From contig CM025850.1 of NCBI GenBank assembly GCA_003952965.2, positions 19,192,955 through 19,256,954 of the forward strand: a stretch of 64,000 nt of DNA, read 5' to 3'. The position numbers were made by a program, and so were the translations under genes. The DNA is from Morella rubra (taxonomy: Eukaryota; Streptophyta; Magnoliopsida; Fagales; Myricaceae). This document shows, one piece after another, positions 1 to 36,483 of this stretch (the first letter of the stretch is position 1; the number at the start of each line of letters is the position of its first letter). The notes below the pieces were generated by a model. It searched no databases and was not told where the DNA came from. It was given only the letters and a program-made list of their open reading frames with translations.

Positions 1-633
1 GGATATTGTTAGAAACCAATACCACGCCTTCCTCCTTTTGGCACGTCCCTGCCATCACCATTCAAAAAACCTTGATTCTCTTCATCTTTGAACTCAACCT
101 CTTGGTCGTCAATAGAAGTACCTACGACGAGCAACGCACTTATCTTGCCATTCTTCTTGGTTACGACCTTCATGCCAATCAGTAGCATAACAGCGTCTTG
201 GGCCTATCCATCCCGCATCCAAATATCAATTAAACATTTAAGTTCAAATATGCTCAAAAATTGTTGCTGTATAGCCTGTGTCATGAGCGATCCTCCTTTG
301 TTGCTTGTTGCTTCATCACTAAAAGACATTTTTCTTTTTTTGAAACTATAGAAATAAACAAATGTTAGAAATAATTTCTCACACACTCCCTTACTGTTTT
401 GCACTCAAATGTGGTCACTCCACTCGTGTTTGCACTCTTTTGGCTTTTCCCAATAATATTCTCACCCACTCTTGCCTTTTACCACTCTTGTTTCCCTTAT
501 AAGTTCTTTAAGAACTAGTTGAACTCAACCAAGGAACACTTTATATTATCCCAACTACTAACAGATCCAAGAAGCAATAGGGAATAAAAGTGACACGAAA
601 TTTACGGTCTGAGAGGAAAAGCGATCAGGAAAC

Positions 634-767
634 AAAATACCAAGATAACTCCACTACTTTGAAAAACAAGATCAATACAATCAAAAGATACCTCAATGAA
701 AAAAAATACTATGATAACTCAACCACTTTGAAAAAAACAAGATCAATACTATTCAAAAGATACCTAA
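634..767. repeat. Two-copy tandem repeat, about 67 bp unit
   Basis: Two adjacent imperfect copies (634-698 and 702-767) share the order ATAACTC, ACTTTGAAAAA, ACAAGATCAATAC and AAAAGATACCT. They lie in the untranslated leader of the gypsy fossil, between primer-binding site and gag. Such leader repeats are common in plant LTR elements and need no special function. Confidence 0.7.
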
Positions 768-949
768 CAACTAGGTCGTTCGTTTTTTTTTCATTTTTTT
801 TTTGGTGGCACAAACCCAATGAAACCCTAGATGCAACTTTTTTTTTTTATAGAGAAAGAACAAAAGAACAAAACTCAACAATAGAATAAAAAACAAGAAT
901 GAATTATTTGATTTGGAACCCAATTTGGAAATCTAGCTCTGATACCAAA

Positions 950-1428
950 TGATGTGAACCCCCAGGATTGAAACCCCTTGAACCCACGAACAATTTGAAT
1001 AAAGACCCAAGAACATCACAAATCAAGCCAAGGAACAAATCTTGACCCGTTGAACTCTTGTTTCAAGAACCAAGATTATAGTTATAATCTTGACCCGTTG
1101 AAATCTTGCTTCAAGAACCAAGATTGAAGTTAGAACGCCACAAGGAAGAATCCTTGATAAGTTCTTTAGTTCACTCAAAAACTAAAAGAAGAAACTCTCT
1201 CTTAGAGAAAATAATATTTAACTTCTTTGATGATCCAAAACAATACATAGAATCTCCTAAATATACTAGGAGGTTTGTAGAAGTCCCTTATTCCTGACCA
1301 ATGTGGGACAACACATGTGAATAGTGCTCGCGTGAATAGTAACCCTAAATGCGTGAACAGTACCCTAAATAAATAAAAAAAACCCAACAAGCCCACAATT
1401 ATGAAACCTAAATATTAGGTCCAGAACA
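950..1428 (-). repeat. LTR of the gypsy fossil, next to a tRNA-Met primer-binding site
   Basis: Read on the - strand the repeat starts TGTTCTGG and ends TTCACATCA, so it has TG...CA ends. Two bases beyond its end lies TGGTATCAGAGC, the standard plant primer-binding site for initiator Met tRNA. Inside the LTR a block of about 49 bp is repeated near 1038 and 1087. The end at 950 is well supported by the primer-binding site. The end at 1428 rests only on the TG and the purine-rich tract beside it, because no second LTR copy is in the window to compare. Confidence 0.6.
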
Positions 1429-1705
1429 TTAGGCTGTGCCTCCCTTTGTAGCTTGTATCACAAGACATAGGATTGGTTCTTCTTCTTATGATCCCATCTT
1501 GAACGCTGGAGTCTTAAAAAGTAAATTGGCATACTCGGTGCAAGTAGATTGCATCAATCCTTGCATTGCTTCATTGATTTTCTTTGCTCTTGATCTTATT
1601 ATTGGCCCTACTGGAACTTGCAATGGATCTCTAGGACTCTGTCCACCTTGATGGCCATCATAGTATATTTCCACACGTCGCTGATAGTTATAGTTTTGCA
1701 TACTG

Positions 1706-4700
1706 GCTTCATTTTTTTTTCTCTTTCTTTAAATCAAGGTTAGTGCTGAGGTCAGCGTCATTTTGTTTCTACTGTCGAGCTTAGCCTTGAGCATACTAAC
1801 AAGTGTCCGGTTTGTGACCTCTACAGGCGCATTAGCCTAGGGGTAAGCTGGGGATGAGAAATGATGCTGCATGCCGAAACTATATATGATGGAGGACCAC
1901 ACAAACCTCCGAATCTGTTCTTCTGTGATGGAGGCAAAAGGTTGGGCTTCTACCTACTTGGTGAAGTAGTCAATCGCTACTACCAAGAACTTCACTTGCC
2001 CTTTCCTGAGTGGAAAAAGAGCTACGATGTCGATCCCTCATTATGAGAAGGGCCATGGGGAACTAATTGCGGTCATATTTTTCACTGGCACTTGTCACAG
2101 CTTTTTACCATGGCCATAGAGTCTTTTAAAACTGTCAGCGAATAATAACTTGCTCGGATGGCTTTCGTAGCAAGGGACCGCCTTCCTGTATGGTTCCCGC
2201 ATATCCCTTCATGGATTTCCTGAAAAACATAGTCTGCTTCAAGGGCAGTCAAGCATCGGAGGAGAGGTTTGGAGAAACTTCATTTGTAGAGTTCATTCAG
2301 CTGTATTGTATACCGAGCAGCCTTCTTTCATACTTTTTGAGACTCTCTTCTATCGGCCGAGAGTTCTCAAGTAAGAAGAAAACGATTGATTGATGCACCC
2401 CACCATTCCCCTCGGGTTATTTGCCACACTGCATGTTCAAAGCAAATAGAAGGTTTATCCAAGACTTCTAGGGGAACATCCACATGGCTTTCAATATTAT
2501 CAGGGTTTGAAGCCATTTGAGCCAAGCTGTCAACTAAGGAATTTTCCTCTCGAGGTATCTACTCTATTGAGAGGTACTTAAGTAGGCATGTGAGCTCTAG
2601 AACATGAGGTAGATACTCTTTCATATTGTCCCATTTTGCTACAAACTCGCCTTTGACCTGGCCAACCACCAGTTGGGGGTCGCTGTGCATTTCATTCTCG
2701 TCGCACCTAAAAAACTTGCAATGGTAAGGCCTGCTACTATGTCTTCGTACTCGGCCTTATTGTTAGTGGCTATGAAGTTAAACCAGAGGGTATATCGGAT
2801 GATCATCTGGTCGGATGACATCAAAACCATTCCCTTACTGTCAACCGCTCTGAGGTCTCGATGTTTTGTAATGTTTTCTTTAATAGTAGGCTGGTGAGAA
2901 CTACAACTGTATGAGCTTAAAATATGGTCTGAGTTTCTTAATCTATGATAAAGTGGGCAAATGCCGCTTTCTCTAAATGAGAATATCGTTCCTCGGCCCC
3001 TCGTAAAGCCTTGCTGACGTAGTATACAAGACATTGGTGTCGTCCTCTTCCCGGAGCAGGACTGCTGAGGGCCTGATCGTTGACGGCGAGTATAGGTAGA
3101 GATGTCTCCTTGGTTTGGGCGACTGAGCAAAAGTTGGTTGTTGAGATATTCTTTGAGTTGAGTGAATGTCGTGGTGCACTCGTTGATCCATGCAAAACTG
3201 GTGCAAAGAGTTTTAAAGAACGACAAACACTTGTCGGTAGATCAAGAAATGAACCAACTAAAGGCCAATACTTTGCCGATGAGACACTGCATCTCCTGTG
3301 TGGTGTGCGGGGGTTGTAACTGCATGATTGCTTGTATCTTTTCTAGGTTGGCCTCTATTCCTCGGCTGGATTTAGGAATCCTAGGAATTTGCCAAGAGGA
3401 GACCCCGAAGGCGCATTTAGTTGGATTGAGCTTCATGTTTACCTGTCTAAAACGTGGAAGGTTTCCTCAAGGTCAACCAAATGATCGTGAGCTCGGGTGC
3501 TTTTAACTAGCATGTCATCCACGTAGACCTTCGATATTTCTTCCAATTTGGTTTTGAACATGAGGTTGACAAGCCGTTGGTATGTGGCTTCCTGCATTCT
3601 TTAGCCCAAAGGCATGACTTTGTAGCATTATAGGCCTCTGCCAGTACAAACACCGTTTTCTCTTGGTCAGGACACTATGCGTATCTAGTGTATCTCAAAA
3701 TGCATCAAGGAATGATAGCATTTCGTGCTTGGCATGGAGTCGACTAGCAGATCGATACGAGGTAGAGGGAAATTGTCCTTTAGGCATATCGATTAAGATC
3801 CTTGAAGTCCACACATATCCGCCATTGCCATTGGCTTTCTTTACCATGACCACGTTGGAGAGCCAGTCGGATAGTGCACTTCACGAATAAAGTTGGCAGC
3901 TAGTAATTTACCGACCTTCCTCAGCAACTGCTTGATTGCGTTCTGGTGCAAGGTCCTCTTCTTTTGCAGGATAGGTTTAGCATCTGGTAGATACTTAGCT
4001 GGTGGGCAATGTTTCTGATCGATTCCTTTCATATCTGAATGAGACCATGCAAATGCGTGCGATGTCACACAAGAATTCGAGGCTATCGTAGGGTTCCATC
4101 AATGCGGCTTATGCGTACATCTTTCCTAGTGTGATCTCGACTTGTCTTTCTTTCGCAACTTGTGGTCTGGGCCATCCTCTTTTGGTTTTGGTTATCAAGT
4201 TCGAGGTCGATGTCTATTGGGGGAAGCTCGACGGGAGTGTCGTTGGTAGTCTTGTGGCTTTTCTCCACAACCTGACAAGATTCACCTTTTAGGGTGAATA
4301 ATAGTAACCTCAAGCAGCTCCCTGATCTCCTTTGACAACACCTAGCCCCATAGGAGTGAGAAACTTCAAGGTTAAATGACAAATGGAGGAGACAACGTGG
4401 AGAGCGACCAGAGTAGAGCACCCAATGATGGCGTTGTATGAAGACCGTTTGTTGACCATAAGAAAGTCCATGAGGGTGGTGGCAGAGTTAGTGTTGGTGC
4501 CCATAGTTACTGGCAGCAGCACAGAACCTATCAGACTGACTTGTTTTCTAGCAAACTCGAACAGCTCAGCGTCATAATGTATGAGGGGATTCTTTGATAC
4601 CCAATTGGTCATAAGGCCTAGAGAAGATTATGTCGGCTAAACTGTCATTGTCAACGAGTACCCATCGAATAGCAAAGTTAGAGATCATGACAATGATGAC

Positions 4701-5990
4701 AAGTGCATTATTGTGAGGTTGTATGGCTCCTTTTGCATTGGCTTCTATGAATGTAATGGGCACTCTCTTCGTACGAGGTCCCTTGGAGTACTGCTCTGTA
4801 AGGAAATCCTATTGCTGTTGTGCTTCCCGCATGTAATTATTTTGCGCTCTCCTGCTAGAGCCTCCAATGTTATGTCCTTCTATGATCTTCCAAACCTCTC
4901 CTTAGGGAGGAGGAGGTAGGGGTAAGTCTGTCTGTGTGGGCAAGTTGTCTATAACAGGTTAGCGGCCCTAGTGTGGGGTGCGTTCCCGAGGTCGGTCTCA
5001 TTGAGGAACACCATGCTCTAGTATGAAGCATCGCATCTTTCCTTGCTGGAGTAAATACTCGATTTGTCACTTAAGCTCATAATAGTTGTCCGTGTTATGC
5101 CCGTGATCTTCGTGGAACTCACAATATTTGTTCTAGTCTTGCCTCTCTATTAGCGCTTTTAGCTTCGAAGGCCATTTAACACTTAGGTGTTGCCTTATTT
5201 GCATCAAAATTTCCCTAAGGGTAGTGTTGAGAGCCGTGAAAGTAGTGGGGGGCATCACTCTAGAGGCGGTTGATCATGTCGTATGGGTCGTGGTGAGCGG
5301 TCCCTACTAGTTCGTCGTCGTTGATCTTGGTAGTGAGAACGGTCGACGTCACGGCTCCTTTTCTCCCCCTACTAGTCGGGAAGTGTTGAATGGAGACGTG
5401 CAATAAACATGTTCTCGAAGTCCATGTGTTTCTGTGCTTTCGCCATAGCATTTACAAAATTGGTCAGAGCTTTCCTCATGAGGCTTTTGAGGAAGTCGCT
5501 CGGTAGGAAGCCTGTGATCAGGGCCATAAGCTTGACCTCATCAATAGCCTGCGAGATTGTGACGGCCTCACGATTGAAGCATGCTATGTAGCTGCATAAG
5601 CTTTCCTTAGGGTTTTACTTGACGCTGAATAGGTAAGAGGTTGGGCGTTTGATCCGCCGATTGGATATGAAGTGGCTCAGGAATTGCGTGTCGAGGGTGT
5701 CAAAGTCATCGATCGTTTCAGCAAGTAGACCAGAAAACCATTGTTGTGCTGATCGCTTAAGGGTTAATGAGAAAATATAATGGGGGTACCTGTCTTATAT
5801 AGTATGTGGGTGTCACAGTCCTAAGGGGAGTTTAATACCGTGAGCTTTAGGACTCCTTGAATAACTAGGCAGGAAGACATGGAGGGATTAATTCATATTC
5901 GTGTGGGTTAGGGGCCTTGAACACGCCTGTGGTCTTGGGTGGGACTATAAATGGGTTAGTATGCTTTGATAGGCTAGGCCGATTAGATTA
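1706..5990 (-). mobile_element. Ty3/gypsy retrotransposon fossil, gag to integrase
   Basis: A second LTR-retrotransposon fossil on the - strand, different in type from its left neighbour. Reading right to left: gag core about 5800-5400 (retrotransposon gag with the usual SLRDY-like region), protease region about 4770-4310, reverse transcriptase about 4070-3240, RNase H about 3220-2640 (the N-K-A-E-Y motif is visible), and integrase about 2400-1745 (zinc-binding C-x2-C, the central domain, and a VEVTNRTL segment near its end). This domain order is that of Ty3/gypsy. No LTR pair was recognised, so the ends are approximate. It is heavily broken, with more than ten interruptions across all frames, and looks old. 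Confidence 0.85.
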
Positions 5991-7700
5991 TAGCCCATCA
6001 ACTATAAATTTTACACTTAGTAATTTTGAAGAAAAAAAGAGTTTTTACTTGTTTTTTCTTCTCTTGCTCAACATGCTTTAACGACATCAACTAATGGTGA
6101 AAAGCTAAAATACAACCCATTGGAAGACTCTCGCTGAACTAATAAATTGCTAACAATATTTTCAACATATACAAAGTGGGTCAAAGGTATAATTGTCATT
6201 TTGGTTGAAAATTTTGAGAAATGGTGTTAAGTGTCTAAGATTAATCGTTGGAGGATGCAACATGTCAATAGGTCGATGGTTGAAAAGTATATGTATCCCT
6301 TCAACTTTCATCAAAGTTTAGAAAAAAATTATTTTAATTCACTGAGTTTTGACACGATTTTAAAAGACTTACTGGGTTTAAAAAAAAAAAAAAAATTTAG
6401 TTTTCTAATTTGAGCCATTAGCAAAATAGATCACTACTAAACTCAACTTCATTAAGACGATTTAATATAAGTTTGTCACAATTCAGCACGTGACATAAAA
6501 TATACTTAGATATAAATTAAATTATAAATTATAAATTATAACTTAAAAACTTAAAAAAATCAAACATCAAACTTCAAAAGTAGTATAAAAAAAAAATCAA
6601 AGAGTTCCCCACGAAGTGCACATGGTGGAGGAGCAAGTTCCACCTCCAGCCCACCCCCACTTAGACTAGGTGGCGTGGGGGTGGAAAAGGGACTTGCCTT
6701 CCACCCGAGTGGTGGTTTAGGATGAAGCCCTTTGTCCCCCACAAAAACCACCCAAGCGTGGGGTTATGGTGGGGGAGGGAAGGGGCTCCCCTGCACCTAG
6801 GCACTGCCTGAGTGCCTAGAGGTTGTGGTGGAAGGGGGACTCGCCCTCCATCCAGAGCTGTGAGCAGCTCGGGGTGAGAAATGGTTCCCCACACTAATCC
6901 CTTTATTTTTTTTTTCTTAGCGAAATTGCACCCACAGCTCCTGAAGTATTCGAAAGTTGCAATTGGGTCCCCAAGATAATAAATTAGCAATTTAACTCCC
7001 TGAGGTAATGATTTCGGGAAAAAGAGACCCCTCCATCGACCTTCGTCCCCCTCTATTGATGTGACATTAATTTGACACCTCAGGGGCCTTGGGTGCAATT
7101 TTACCTTTTTTTATGTTTTCGGTAACTTTTTTGTTTTTGAATTTAAATTTTTAGGTTTAAATTTGGTAAATTAATTTTTTTAAAAAATTTATATATTTTT
7201 ATTTTATTTATAACACTGCTCCTTATGATTGAATTAGTGAACTATTTCGTTAATGCTCAAACTAAATGACTTTTAAAGATTTTTTTAAAACATTAGTAAA
7301 TCTTTTAAAATCAGGTTAATTATATGACTTCTTTTTTTTATAAAAATTAGTAAATATTTTAAAATCGCTTTAAAATGTGCCACGTGAAAATAAATTTTGT
7401 CTAACTTTATAAATCATTTTTCTTAGTAACTTTATAAAGCATTTAACTTTACGAGATTCGCTTAGAAAAAAAACTTTACGAGATTTATTCAGAGCCCAAC
7501 GGGCCCTCGTTTGGGTTTGTTGTTTCTCGACGCTTCAACGAGAACGGACGGGATTGAACCGAATCGACGTACGGATCCATAGTCCTCTCCGTCGGAGAGT
7601 CTAGCCGGGTTTCGAGAATATTTATGCTCCTCGCTATTCCCCGAATTGTCCTCACTGCGGAGGAAAAATAAAAGGATAACGGAAAAGGAAGAGCGAGAAT
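5991..7700. other. Intergenic stretch and upstream side of UBP5
   Basis: AT-rich sequence between the gypsy fossil and the first UBP5 codon. It contains one small inverted-repeat element (listed separately) and a GC-rich patch (about 6600-6900) with no recognisable product in any frame. The last 260 bases before 7701 become less AT-rich and probably contain the UBP5 transcription start and 5' UTR; a weak TATA-like TTTATAAAG lies near 7431. No upstream coding exon was seen. Confidence 0.5.
6920..7104. mobile_element. Small terminal-inverted-repeat element (MITE-like)
   Basis: The left end carries AAATTGCACCCACAGCTCCT and the right end, reverse-complemented, AAATTGCACCCAAGGCCCCT. These give inverted ends of roughly 25 bp with a few mismatches around a body of about 185 bp. 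The ACCC-rich ends resemble Mutator-type MITEs elsewhere in this window (42010, 46510). The flanks are T-rich and I could not find a clean target duplication, so boundaries may be off by several bases. Non-autonomous, no coding capacity. Confidence 0.5.
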
Positions 7701-32096
<24,396 letters not shown>

Positions 32097-33415
32097 TTCC
32101 AATGACGTATATTTCTCGATGACCAAGACAGCATTACCCAGGTATGTATCCAGTTATATTAAAATATTACTTCAAACATATGGATTTGTATGAGCCTGGT
32201 TGTAATAAGGAGCTACTCTGACTATATACATACTTTTGGGGGGAAAGCATTGGAAGCATCCTGGAATGATAGGTAAACTAGGTGTCTTGTAATGGAATAT
32301 GTGGGTGTCTCCTAGGCTTGCAACATACTTCCTGTATATTCTTGATGGACTGGTGGAATCACAAATCACTGAAAATTAATTGGGTGTGGTAATGCTTGTA
32401 AATGGTCTTACTTGAACCTGCATTTAGATATTATAATAATAGTTTTAGGCTCTACCGAGCGTGAAAATGAGCAGTAATGCTTTTGCTATCTAACTTGGAT
32501 GTGCCACACAGGCAGAGAGTAAAAGGCAATGATACTGCTTCTGAAAATAAGTAAAGCTTTTTTATTTAATCGCTTGTGTTAAAATTTCAGAGCTCTACTC
32601 ATTGTTTGCGAATTGCAGAGTCTAAAACGGTGTACTGGGTCAGTGGCAAGTACAGTTCGAACGGTGGTTAAGGTGCATCAGAAGTGGCAGGTTAAATTAA
32701 GCATATGGAACTATTCTTTTGGGGTCTGAATTTTGTTGCCGCAAAACTGCTCTAGCGTTAGTCCGGCAACACTTCATATTTTTATGAAGAACGAGAATCG
32801 ATGGTCCTAGTCACTTTGAGGATAGAAGATATGTTTTTGTATACAAAGAAGTGGATAGTTTTATCATTCTATATTATAAACATGCTGGTCTGTTTTTCCG
32901 GTATTTTCACCTCTGATATCATTCTGGAGTTTGAGTCTCTATTTAGCTGTATGGACGTAGTTAGTTGGGTACTGCTAATGTCTAGGAAGCATCCATGTCG
33001 CCAAAGGTTTCTGGACTGAGGATTGCGAAATGATTGCAAAGTCGTGATGCAGTGATGAATGGAGGTTGATGCCTGGATGTTAGGAAAATTGGTGGCCATG
33101 GAAACCTAATAAACATAGCCATACACTTTACATTTTTAGGTAGACAAATTTCGGTTGAATTTATTTTGGCTCGCACCAAGTACGTACTCTAAAAGGAGAC
33201 GTTAAAATAGTTATCATGGAAGATAATTTGTTGACGTCTGAACTATGGTCATATTTTTGTTCAATCCGACCACGTCAAATTGAAGCAACAAGTCCGATTG
33301 ATTTTTGTACTTTTGCTATGTACGGTCCACTGACAGTTAGATGGCAATACTATCATGATCGAATTTGTTGTTGGATTTAGGATACCAATATACTTCGTAT
33401 ATCTGACCAGATTGA
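32097..33415 (+). other. UBP5: UBP5 3' UTR with probable intron, then intergenic DNA
   Basis: Forty-five bases after the stop codon a consensus donor occurs (CCCAG|GTATGTATC, intron from 32142). Plausible acceptors follow at 32590 (AAAATTTCAG) and 32618 (GCGAATTGCAG). If used, the stop-to-junction distance of 45 nt is just below the roughly 50-55 nt rule for nonsense-mediated decay. The transcript probably ends somewhere in 32700-33120, where AATAAA-like words occur; the exact site is not visible. Beyond that I see nothing coding. Confidence 0.5.
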
Positions 33416-33560
33416 CACTACAAGAGATTTGCCGTATTGCGGCGAGCCTCTAGGCGGCCAGAGAACATCTGTCCCCAAAAGCCATATACTAATGACTAAT
33501 GTCCTATTTTGTCGCCCAAAAAAAAATACCAACCACAAGTCCACTGGCTGTCGCTCGTCA
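33416..33560 (+). mobile_element. CACTA-type terminal fragment
   Basis: CACTACAAGAGATTTGCC followed by GCGGCGAG and GGCGGCC is typical of the left terminus and subterminal repeats of plant CACTA elements. Only one end is visible: no matching right terminus, 3-bp duplication or transposase lies nearby, so this is a relic or a solo end. Confidence 0.4.
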
Positions 33561-33589
33561 TCGCAGCTATTTCCCACCTCTTGTCTCAA

Positions 33590-34130
33590 CCCTTTTTTTT
33601 CTTAAGCAAATAAGTGGATATCTGTATTTCAATTATGGGATCAAAATACAGTGGGAATTTCTCTAACAGGTGAACTAGATCCTCAATAGAGTCGGCGTTC
33701 CAACAAGCATAGTAAAATGGCGCTACAAGGTGCACATGCACCGGCCTAGAACCAACATAATAGAAAATAAGAAGAAACAATAACAATAGAAATAAAAAAA
33801 AAAAAAAAAAATCCATAGGAGGCCGCAGAGTAGGCTGAAGGTGAGGGAAAGATGGCGGAGACACCAGACAGCAAGCAAAGTAGATTGCCATGAAACGTTG
33901 GAGTTTGCTGTGAGAGGCATGTCCTCCAAAAGCCATTGGAAAATGGCCCAAACGGAAGGAGAGAGGAATGGGGGCGCTTGCATGGGGACGTGTGGGACAT
34001 CACATGTCAACCGACCTAAGGTGGGGAGTGTAATAACTTGATCTGTGGAGACCTCTAGAACTGCCGTATAGAAATAGACATTATTAGAGGAGGTTACGGT
34101 TAGTGGGAGGATCATTAAGAACAACAAGAC
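33590..34130 (-). mobile_element. Probable LINE 3' end remnant
   Basis: A T-rich start on the + strand (33593-33600) corresponds to a 3' A tail of an element read on the - strand. The preceding - strand text in several frames contains a stretch resembling the RNase-H-like C-terminus of plant LINE ORF2 (SVWAIFQWLLEDMPLTANSN) followed by a short tail. The similarity is weak and frames are broken. An A run in the middle (33797-33811) could be secondary. Confidence 0.4.
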
Positions 34131-35238
34131 TTTTTGTTAAAATATAATCATCAAGACCTAATCTTATTCATGTGCTTTGTCAAGGGTGAAGGAATCACTC
34201 GGCTCATTCACCAGAAATTCACCTAAGAAAGACCTCAGGTCCAGATGGGATGGTGCCGCAGCAAGTGTGATTTCAAGTTCACTGCATTTTGCTAAGCTAA
34301 GTCTAACTACCTCACAAAAGGAGGTATCATTTTCGTATACTGAGATTTACCTTTTTTTTATTTTTCCTTCATATGTACATACTACAAAACGTACATAATT
34401 AAACTACTGCAAAAGTAATCTACGACAGGTCTTGCTTAAGGGTCTCTAGTGTTCTACGTCAGAGTCACTTAGGTTAGACAAGTCGACATACTCATTTGAA
34501 TCTCGGGTGATCTAATATTGACCCCAACCTTCAACTAGAACCTCCAGACTCATTGTTAACCAAACTCAGAATTTGAGCTCTAAGATAAGTTGGCTATGGC
34601 TTATGGCTTTTGTAAACTCACCTAAATAATTATTAGAAATCTGTTAGAAATACAATATAAAAAGGGGTGAGTCTAAATGACTTAGTAATACCCGGAGTTA
34701 GTGGAAATAAGCATAAATATCAAAGGAAATATAGAGAAGGTTCATATTTGAAAGGCACAGTTATTCAAAACAATAGAATAACCAAATGATGAAATCACAA
34801 CAACATAGAATTAAGATATTCCAACCACCTCCACTCTGCTTAACCTGAAAGTGGTTTGTACATCCCTTCTCAGGACCGTTCCACAAACGTTCATAACCTC
34901 CGCTCAGATTCGAAGGTGGAGCCACATAAAATCTCGAGGACCACACGGATGTGGTTGTACATCCCCATTCTTGCACAGTATTAGCAATCATTTCTCCACT
35001 AGTTAAGCATTACATGATAGGCCATGGTTTAATCACAATCACAAGGTAAGCATGCATGCTACCTGTCTGCCCAACAGTATGTCTATAGCCATGTCTTAGA
35101 CTTTATCCTTTGCACATCAAGTGCACAACATATGTTCAAAGAAATATGTTCTGACAATTAGAGTTCATTTGCAAATCGAACTTTGCATTTACAACCTCAT
35201 CAAACACACGAGAACATCATGCTCAAATGAAAAGATTA
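34131..35238. other. Intergenic, nothing recognised
   Basis: AT-rich DNA with no open frame longer than about 75 codons that resembles a known protein and no clear repeat structure. Part of it (34760-35000) has a balanced composition on the - strand but yields no identifiable product. Confidence 0.4.
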
Positions 35239-35243
35239 TAACC

Positions 35244-36478
35244 TGTTAGCCCAAGGTTGTTTTGTTTTTGTAAAACAAACCATATTTTATTTTGATGATA
35301 ACAAGTTTCAGGATTGAAGACTTTAGATTTTATTTTAGTCAATCCACTACTTCCAAAGTTATAATTCAAGGGATTGAGGTTTTCTCTCTCCATATGTGTA
35401 TAAGTTGTTTTGAAATATCACTACACAAGTTAATACGATTAAATTCTTCTTTGTAGGTATTTCAATATGTGTTGGAACGATTTGGAAGCTTGAAAATTGC
35501 AAAAAACTCTCTCCAGCACTCTTTGGTGTCGACACATAGAAGACATGGTGCTGACACATTACACTTACACCTGAGACCTGCTTTCCAGACAAAAAAGTGT
35601 CGACACATAGAAGACATGGTGCCGACACATTGCACTGACTCCCGAGCGCCCTCTTTTTTGGTCAAATTTTGATGTGCCAACACATACCATTCATGTGTCA
35701 ACACATGCCACTTGGTTGAAGATTTTCCGAAAAATGTCAGATCGCTCAAAATGGCTCATTAAATCACTGGCACCTTTCCAACGGCCATTTCACCTACCAC
35801 GATGACCGTTGAAATCAAATCGCCTTAAATGCAAGATTCAAAGAAGAAGACAAAAAAAATCTCGAACGAACGTCGACTTGCAATTACTTCTTCACCTAAC
35901 ATTTTGAGAGAGAGAAAGAGCCTTGAAGAAGAGAGAAGCTAGAACCCACCAAGAAAGCCTGCTTGTTCTCTGAAATACTTTAGCTTTCTTTTGTGCTTTT
36001 TGTTTTCTTGCTCTCCCTTGTCCTTCACACTTGTATACTCGGCTTTAAGAGCTATTCCGTGACTTTCTCGTTGTACCCATTCATTTGTAAATCTCGTGAG
36101 TGTTAGGTAAACACTGGGTCCTACTCGAGTGAGTAGAAAAAATCCTTTGGTTTAAGGATCTGTGAAGAAGAGTTAAAACGTGAGCTCTAGAAACGCATTG
36201 TAAAGGTTCCTTAGCACCCTGGAAGCTAAGGTGTATTTGCTATTTGATAAATAGTGGAGGAAGCCCAAGGAAGTCAATAGCCTTGGGGGTGGACGTAGGC
36301 AAGTATTGGCCGAACCACCTAAACATACGGTGTCATCTCTCTAAACCCTACATCTTTGTTGTTCTTTTCTTATTGTTGATTTTTGCCTTATTGTTTTGAT
36401 TATTTAATCTTCTTGAAAAAGTTTTAACTTTTAATTAAACCCAATTCACCCCCCCTCTTGGTTGCTCTTAGACTTTCA
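35244..36478 (+). mobile_element. Solo LTR (1235 bp), probably Ty1/copia
   Basis: A segment beginning TGTTAGCCCAAGG and ending GACTTTCA is flanked by the 5-bp direct repeat TAACC (35239-35243 and 36479-36483). There is no primer-binding site, coding sequence or second LTR, so it fits a solo LTR left by recombination between two LTRs. The C-rich CACCCCCCCTCTTGG motif near its right end is common just before the end of long copia LTRs. Inside, a 70-bp unit with GTCGACACATAGAAGACATG is present twice (about 35527 and 35597). The clean target duplication argues for moderate age. Confidence 0.75.
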
Positions 36479-36483
36479 TAACC

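Larger units (their letters stand above)
1..1705 (-). mobile_element. Ty3/gypsy retroelement fossil arranged around one LTR
   Basis: Fossil LTR retrotransposon read on the - strand and cut by the window edge. From right to left it shows the C-terminal tail of a gypsy polyprotein (about 1701-1486, with the characteristic VPVGPI-RSRAKK stretch), a purine-rich tract near 1440-1455, an LTR (about 950-1428), a primer-binding site matching initiator Met tRNA (936-947), and a gag-like N-terminus near 404-204. Internal sequence on both sides of a single LTR suggests two head-to-tail copies sharing it. The element is clearly broken, with several interruptions. Family assignment comes from the pol tail and the primer-binding site; the gag call is weaker. 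The junction with the neighbouring gypsy element near 1705 is approximate. Confidence 0.65.

Noticed and set aside
6661-7098. 145-codon open frame on the - strand
   Set aside because: It runs through a GC-rich patch and the small inverted-repeat element, has no recognisable domain, and its composition is proline/glycine-biased by base content only.
33723-34127. 134-codon - strand frame as a host gene
   Set aside because: It is hydrophobic because of homopolymer runs, lies against a 3' A tail, and fits a decayed LINE end better than a gene.
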